Assembly (NCBI GenBank): GCA_034440615.1
Contig: JAOTOM010002296.1
Span: 1-64,000 of the forward strand
Origin: Ashinkailepas kermadecensis
Lineage: Eukaryota; Arthropoda; Thecostraca; Neolepadidae
Direction of reading: 5' to 3'
Length of the DNA: 64,000 nt
Within the stretch, counting starts at the first letter, position 1. The number at the start of each line of letters is the position of its first letter. The notes under the pieces are model-generated. The model did not search any database. It saw only the letters and a program-made list of their open reading frames with translations, and was not told the origin of the DNA. Below, piece by piece: positions 57,751 to 64,000 of the stretch. Position numbers and translations under genes: made by a program.

Positions 57751-59225
57751 CCGATGTTCCTTTATCCTAAAAGTGATACCCAGCCCTCTCCATTCCCTTT
57801 GCATCGTGGACAACTGGATGGATTTTCGGTTTCTCATGTTGAAAACTGTTGGAATGAGATTTCGACACAAAAGGACATCAATACAGTTTGGTAAAGCTGG
57901 CACCTAAGATTTTGTGCGAGTACAAATGCAGCTTTCATCAACATGCAAGTATGATATACGACGGGGCCATATAGGGAATGGGAAAATTAGCCTGTTCCAG
58001 AAATACAGCGTGGCCATGATTTCGCGGCATTTTGCCTCATATCTTAGGTTAAATGATTCACAGAGTATTGAAATCCCACTTCAGTATTCATCATTCAAGG
58101 TAGCACATTCCGAGAGACCCCTGCATTATGGTTCATATAGAACAAATCAAGGGCTCTCCAGCAAAGTCCAGGGGCAACCTCCTCACCCCTTACCCCCAGC
58201 AACGGCAGTAAGACGCCTTGTTAGAAGGAGTGCAGGCGATGTTCAAATTTGGAAATGTGTTGAAACGTTCGCTGGTGGACTCAAATTGGCCTGCTGCGTT
58301 TTACATCATGAACAATAACGGTAATTATTCAGGAATTCAGGTAATGTGGTCTGTGACACGGTATGGTGTATGTTTCAGCCAGACTCACCCATCAATCTAA
58401 TTTTTTTATCACATCTTATTGCAGGGGATTTGGCAGTTAACCACCGCGTGCAATGTCAATATTCTGCAATACAGAGAGTGTGCTGTTGAATTTTTAATGC
58501 TGTTAAATCAAATCGCGAGCACACGACCCCATGCAATACGATGCAAGGGAAAAGTAGATGGGTCCGAACCTCGTTAATTCGATATACAACTTTTAGATAA
58601 TGAAGCTACGTATGCGAGTTTATTCTACGATAGCGGGGTACGTCATTGCAAAGGTATGATCTCCCAAAAGCGCTGTGATGGGGCCATCGGGGCCACTGGA
58701 CGAGGGAGTGCCCAAGTTAACGTTCTTCTGTCTCTTGGGGGAAGACTCTCGGACTTCAATCTCGCTCGTAATACAGATGGAAGGGTTTGGAGTTAGCTGT
58801 GCTTTCAGTAAGTACATATAGATAAACCAGTGGCATCTATCGGGATCCTAGACTGAAGAATAAAGGGTCCTTCTGACATAGGGAATTCTCCAATGAGTCG
58901 TGCCAGGTCCAAGATGGCACAGAGCCAACTGGGGATCAATATCTCAGTCGTCTACGCCAAGCGCGCAGTTAAGTGCTCGTTTGGGGAGACAACACTTCAT
59001 CAGTATCCATCATCATTAAAGGTTTCCTCTTCCAACACATATCAGATATATAATTGACCATTAGAGTGAAATTAAGGTTGACCGCTAACAGTAAAAAAAC
59101 AAATACGAACCCGCATGCGAGCATGATGAAATCTACGTAATCACGTGGCATATATTATGATAATCATTGATTCACTTAACATGGAGTATTCATTGCTATT
59201 AGCTCACACATTACGAGAGCACATT
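57749..59225. other. No gene seen
   Basis: Ordinary sequence between the microsatellite and the retrotransposon. Short ORFs lack recognisable domains. Confidence 0.45.
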
Positions 59226-59455
59226 GATTACTCCGCCCTGCCAGTTTTGGCGTGATTGACTGCCCGTCGCCACAGTTTCGCCACAGTTATTTTTCATTTT
59301 CGTGGGGCGACACCCGTCGCTCTTTTCGTTCGTTTCTTGGGGTGACACCCGTCACCCCACGTGGATTTGTTTCATCTCATCGTATTTCTGTTCCCTGTGT
59401 TTCTGTGTCCGTCTCGTTTCTTTAAGTTACACTAGGTTGGGCTTTTTTCCCCACG

Positions 59456-60737
59456 ATGGGGAAAAAACGCAAAAAGGACACCGACCCATGTTCGCCACCG
59501 GACTCCGAGACGGAATTTCCGCCGCTGACCACACCTGACGACCATCGCGCGAACCCGGACTCTGCACATGATACCACCGTTGATGACACGCGCCAGACAA
59601 TTCCATTGGACGACGCCATGGAAACCCTTTGTCCCTCACCGACCTCCGCTCGTACCAAGACCTCGCCTCGCAATTCCGACCAGACCATCACTCTCCACGC
59701 CACAGACCCACGCCCTAACCAGACCACGCCATCCCAACCTGATCCCATCGAAACCTACCTCGACAGTGCTAGCTCTTTCATAGTAGTCAAGCCTGTCAAG
59801 GAATCCGTTTCCTTCCGCCGTATTAACGTTTTCTGGCCGACCAAACAACTCCTCTCAATCTGCTCCTTAGCCAATCCTGATACCGAAGCCCCTGCCAACG
59901 GAACCCTTGTCATCAAAACCCAAACCCGAGCCCAGACCAAAGCCCTCCTCCGTACCACCACATTTTGTGGTAAATCCGTCACCATTACCCTACATTCCAA
60001 CCGCAACACCACCAAGGGCACCGTCTTCACGCCGGAGCTCCGCTTCATGACTGAGGCGGAAATCCAGACGGAGCTCAGGCCGGAGGGGGTGACCCACGTC
60101 CACCGCATTACCTCATTTAAAGACGGCCAGAAACGCGATACAAGCCTCCTTGTCCTTGCCTTCAACTCTACAACTCTTCCCAAGACCCTCCTCGCCGGCT
60201 ACATCCGATTCCAAGTTCGCATATTTATTCCAAATCCTCTCCGCTGTTTTAATTGCCAGCGCTTCGGCCATGGCAGTACAACTTGTCGCCAGTCCGCCCG
60301 GTGCCCCAAGTGCGCAGAAACACCCCATCCTGATTCCACCTGCCCCATCCTGATTCCAGCCTGCTCACTGCCTCAGCTGTAACACATCCGATCACCTCAC
60401 CACTTCGAACCAATGTCCAGTCTGGCGACGGGAAAAAGAGGTTTGCGCCGTCAAGGCCACGGCCGGAGTCTCCTACCCGCAGGCCCGGCGGACCGTCGAG
60501 GCCACCTCCCCGACCACCAAAACTTACGCCCAGGCGGCCACCGTTGCTCCTCCCACACGTCGCGTCAACACTACTTCTACCTCGATCCGGACGGTTCAGG
60601 CGGATCAACCGCCGCCGTACGCACCCAACACACATGCCTGCCCGAGCTACAATCGTGGCTGCGCCAGGCACCGAAAGGTGCCGACAAATATTAATTTTCA
60701 ATGTCCATATTTCTACAATGGAACTGCCGTAGTTTGA
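59456..60737 (+). pseudogene. Non-LTR ORF1 (gag-like, CCHC zinc knuckles), frameshifted
   Basis: The RNA-binding nucleocapsid-like protein starts at ATG 59456 (MGKKRKKDTDPCSP). It has a Pro/Thr/Ser-rich N-terminal half, then a PRE_C2HC-like region (about 110-250), and CCHC knuckles: CFNCQRFGHGSTTC, then CPKCAETPHPDSTC, then, in another frame, CLSCNTSDHLTTSNQC followed by PVWRREKEV. The first frame stops at 60383. The break coincides with a 20-bp duplication of CCCCATCCTGATTCCACCTG near 60328-60369. The second frame continues through a Thr/Pro-rich tail to TGA 60735-60737. It overlaps the ORF2 start by 37 bp, an arrangement common in this group and consistent with reinitiation. Confidence 0.85.
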
Positions 60738-61360
60738 TTTCCAAATGGGCAGAAATGAAAGCCTTTTTAGCATCTTAACTCGGATTCTCATCGCACTCCA
60801 AGAAACATGGTTTTTGCCTACAGACACATATAACTTCAATCTTTCTAATTACTCACTGTACCGTCACGATGAGGTCCGTGGACCACATCGCAGTGGCGGT
60901 GCAGCACTGTACATCAACAATGATTTTACACATACACAAATTACACTTAATTCATCTTTACAAGCCGTAGCTTGTACATTACGTTTCCATGGGAGGAATA
61001 TAGACGTATGTTCTATGTATATTCCACCACACACAGACAACACAAATATTTTGACAGAATTAGAAATCCTCATAGCACATTTCAAGAACCCGTTCATCTT
61101 ACTCGGCGATTTCAACGCTCATAGCCCAGCGTGGGATAAAAAATGTACACACCCAGACACTCGCGGAAGCATTATACAACACATGTTAGACCGACACAAT
61201 TTAGTAATACTTAACACTGGAGAGCCAACTTTTTTTCGCCTCGGACACAACACCGAAACTGCAATAGATTTGACAATTTGGTATCCAACTTTGGCGAACG
61301 ATTTCGATTGGACCATAGACACAGACATTCATGACAGCGAGCATTACCCCATCAAATAAA
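60701..61360 (+). pseudogene. ORF2 apurinic-like endonuclease domain
   Basis: The target-nicking domain of ORF2. ATG 60701 opens with FLQWNCRSL (family N-motif). A frameshift near 60775 follows, then the order is QETW, GGAALYIN, SMYIPP, ILLGDFNAHSPAW (catalytic D/N pair), TAIDLTI and DSEHYPI (final His motif), ending in a stop at 61358-61360. All expected metal-binding and catalytic motifs are visible across the two frames, so loss of function here is due to the frameshift and stop, not motif loss. The acidic residue before the last His is Glu where Asp is usual. Confidence 0.85.
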
Positions 61361-63530
61361 TACCAACATTTTCAACTGCTACTGATAGCACACCCAACTT
61401 TATCCCACGCTGGAAAATTTCAAAGGCCGATTGGACAACATTTCGGGAACTTTGTTATATTCAATACAACCCCAACATTTCTCCCGTCGAAAACATCAAC
61501 TCAATTACAACACACTTTTCGAAGCAGCATCCACCACAATTCCACTCACGAAACCGTTCACAAAACGAAACCCAGTACCTTGGTGGTGTCTAGAAATTTC
61601 ACAAGCAATTGCAGTTCGAAAAAGAGCATTCAAGAAGTATTTACGACATCCCAATCAAGAAACTTTAACCACCCGTAACCGTGAACGCGCGAGAACCCGC
61701 CGCATCATTCGCGATGCTAAGCGACGTTCATGGTCCTCATATTTACAGCAGCTGACTTTTCAAACACCTTTAAGTAAAATATGGCAAGTAATCTGACGTT
61801 TGTCCGGAAAATCTCTACCGGCCCTCAAAATCCACAATCTCACCATTACAGACCCACAAACCATAGTAAATACCATAGCTGATACCATAGCCCATAATAG
61901 CTCCAATGAGAACTATCGACCTATTTTTTTACAAAATGCACATCACACCTTTCACACCAATATCGACCTCTTTGATTCCGACAATACCGAGTACTACAAT
62001 GATTCTTTTCATCTTTCTGAACTGGAGAATGCCATTTCATCCGCCGGTAGCACTTCAGTAGGGCCTGACAAATTACATTATTCCTTCTTTCGACATCTAT
62101 CTGACCACACCAAACAATGCATCTTAGACACATTTAATTCATTATGGTCAAATCATATCTGTCCTGAAGCATGGAAAAAAGCTATCATCATCCCCATTCC
62201 AAAACCCGGCAAAGACCATAGTAACCCAAGTAATTTTCGACCCATTGCACTCACCAGTTGTTTAGGAAAACTTTTTAACGAATAGTTATTAAAAGACTGA
62301 CCTAGCACCTGGAAACAAATTCACTTCTATCTCCCTTTCAATGTGCTTTTCGGCGAGGACGCAGCACCATAGATCACCTTATTAGATTAGAAACAGACAT
62401 CCGCCAAAGCTACAAAAAACATGAACACACAGTCGCAGTATTTTTAGACATAAGCAAAGCTTACGATATGGTTTTCAAACCCGGATTACTTTTCAAAATT
62501 CAGCAACTCGGTATAAAAGGACACTTGGCTCATTATTTAGTAGGTTATTTATCCGGTACTCGCCCATTCCACATCAGGTGCCGGTCAGCCATCTCCGATC
62601 CACATATTCTTCAAAATGGACTAGCACAGGGAAGCTGCATTTCACCAGTTTTATTCAACCTCATCATTGACGATCTTTTCACCGACATGCCTATTAATGT
62701 ATCATACTCTTTGTTTGCCAATGACAGCGCAATTTGGTGTTCCGGAAAAAATTACGAGCATTGTTTATTTCACCTACAAAACGCACTAGACAAAATACAT
62801 CAATGGTCCATGAAGTATGGTTTCATTTTTTCGGCCACAAAATCTGCAACCATGATATTTAGCAAATGTTTTGCCCGCCCAATACCAGAAACACCGCTTC
62901 ACCTCGGAAGCAATGATATACCTTTTGTAAATTCGTTTAAATTTCTCGGTATTATTTTTGACCGTAGGCTTTCAATGCATAAACACATCAAACACATACA
63001 GAACAAATGTTTTCACCGACTGAATTTATTTAGATGCATCACTTCTTCATCACTTGGAGCCGACCGTCATACACTTCTACTACTTTACAAATCTTTAGTT
63101 CTACCCATAATTGAATATGGATCCGTAGTATATACAGGTGCTAGCACATCCTCCTTACACATTTTAGACACCATTCAAAATAAATTTATCCGTATCGCAC
63201 TCGGTGCAATGACAACTTGACCCATCATTTCTTTAGAAGCCGAATCGGGAATTCCTCCACTAGCTCTCCGTAGAATGCAGCAAACACTTAGGTACGCCTC
63301 CAAAATTCAATTTCACGCAGACCACCCCACACACGCGTCATTACAAATTCTCCCAAATTTACATCATGGTTATTTAGGTCCAGCCGAAAAACGAACTGGT
63401 CTCACTATAGCTTCTCGAGTCAAAACATTTTCTGAACAACTTCATTTCACTGTTCCGCGCATTACTTCTCTTTCTCCACCAACTACACCACCGTGGCAGA
63501 TAGCCGAACGACACATTTTTATTTAACCAC
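61361..63530 (+). pseudogene. ORF2 reverse-transcriptase domain, catalytic Asp changed to Asn
   Basis: Linker VPWW...KRAFKKYL (about 61565-61650) and the RT fingers segment (61800-62285: GPDKLHYSFF, WKKAIIIPIPKPGKD, FRPIALTSCLGKLFN). RT palm from 62400: motif A VAVFLDISKAYD, motif B GLAQGSCISPVLFN, and motif C reading LFANDSAIW, where the family has F/YADD. The first Asp of motif C is therefore Asn (AAT at 62720-62722; GAT by one G-to-A change). The thumb includes FKFLGIIFDRRLSMHKHI and LPIIEYGSVVY. Breaks: TGA near 61795, TAG 62283-62285, TAG near 62302, TGA near 63218, and a stop near 63526. Confidence 0.88.
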
Positions 63531-64000
63531 CACTCCAAAATCACAGCTTTGTCCAGAATATGCGAAACAAAATTTTTACAAATTTCGGTCTCGTTATTCT
63601 CATGTTCCTTTTGTTTTTACTGACGGTTCGAAAGACGCAAACTTTACAGGAAATGCCATAGTTTCGGGAACATACAAAAACAACATCGACTACCAGACGG
63701 AACATCAATCTTCATCGCCGAATTACATGCTATCCTCATTGCCCTCCGTTACATTGGCAATCGTGTTCTCTGTCACCCCATGCGCAGCGTCGTCATTTGT
63801 TCGGACTCCAAATCTGTTTTACAATCTCTTTCGTCACTTTCTTTTTCACATCGGTGCCATATTTATATTTATGAAACGTTAGGAACACTTCACCTGATGG
63901 GCGTGGAGGTCCGTTTCCTGTTGGTGCCCAGTCACTGCGGCATCCCAGGGAACGAAGAAGCCGACACATTAGCAAAAGCAACATTACACCTCCAAAACAT
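63531..64000 (+). pseudogene. ORF2 RNase H domain (C-terminal part beyond window)
   Basis: FVFTDGSK (63613 region) supplies the first Asp; after a frameshift the order is IAELHAIL, VICSDSKSVLQSL and VPSHCGIPGNEEADTLAKA, the standard DEDD RNase H motifs. The window ends 15-20 codons later. Its presence separates this element from the three other RT fragments in the window. Confidence 0.85.

Larger units (their letters stand above)
59226..64000 (+). mobile_element. Nearly full-length I/Jockey-group non-LTR retrotransposon, cut by the window end
   Basis: Contains, in order, a GC-leaning 5' leader with two CCCGTCGC/CCCGTCACC repeats, ORF1 gag (59456-60737 with a frame break), and ORF2 from 60701 with endonuclease, RT and RNase H. 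RNase H at the ORF2 end points to the I group rather than CR1 or Jockey proper. The start at 59226 is estimated from the change in composition; no target duplication was found there and the 3' end is outside the window. Several frameshifts and stops make it inactive, yet domains are easily readable, so it is fairly young. Confidence 0.88.

Overview
This is a gene-poor, repeat-dominated stretch of a eukaryotic, most likely invertebrate, genome. Arthropod affinity is suggested by a degenerate (CCTAA)n tract near 18.73-18.88 kb, which is the arthropod telomere motif TTAGG on the other strand. It is also suggested by the kinds of transposable element present. A crustacean is my guess, but this is inference only. 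I see no confidently real single-copy host gene, no rRNA and no canonical tRNA gene. Nearly every long open frame is a transposable-element protein or an artefact of a tandem array that happens to lack stops.

Layout. 0-1.7 kb: a CR1-like reverse-transcriptase fragment (minus strand) split by a 923-bp TTAA-flanked element. 2.15-4.55 kb: a composite inverted repeat with tRNA-like segments. 4.7-5.5 kb: a second decayed RT C-terminus. 5.6-6.2 kb: a microsatellite-linked dispersed repeat. 6.7-10.5 kb: minisatellites of 19, 57, 42 and 55 bp. 11.0-17.1 kb: a 16-bp satellite interrupted by an apparently complete 4.85-kb hAT transposon with TIRs, an 8-bp target-site duplication, a long transposase ORF and its own nested 251-bp hAT-like MITE. 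17.1-19.6 kb: a long-unit repeat and an inverted repeat enclosing the telomere-like tract. 20-23 kb: arrays of 21, 32/64, 24 and 63 bp. The 63-bp array replaces the C-terminus of a transposase-like gene of unassigned class at 23.0-24.4 kb. 25.4-27.5 kb: a third RT fragment, split by a second 923-bp copy of the same TTAA element. 28.3-30.3 kb: a long (TA)n tract and arrays of 71 and 19 bp. 33.5-37 kb: relics of a CR1-type ORF1 esterase and of an LTR-retrotransposon gag. 37.5-38.6 kb: another copy of the composite repeat. 39.0-39.85 kb: a CpG-rich segment. 42.4-57.5 kb: many more arrays (22, 81, 26, 21, 43, 54, 32, 20, 22 and 23 bp, plus TA tracts). 59.2 kb to the window end: a nearly full-length but broken I/Jockey-group non-LTR retrotransposon with ORF1 gag, endonuclease, RT and RNase H.

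The most informative structures are three nested insertions with exact target-site evidence: hAT in satellite, MITE in hAT, and the TTAA element in two different RT genes. The truncated transposase-like gene is also informative. They give a relative chronology of invasions. Only the hAT transposase looks potentially functional. The window does not show a convincing new defence or metabolic system. The best candidates for something undescribed are the 923-bp TTAA element family, the composite tRNA-like foldback family and the transposase-like family with a Cys-x2-His motif.
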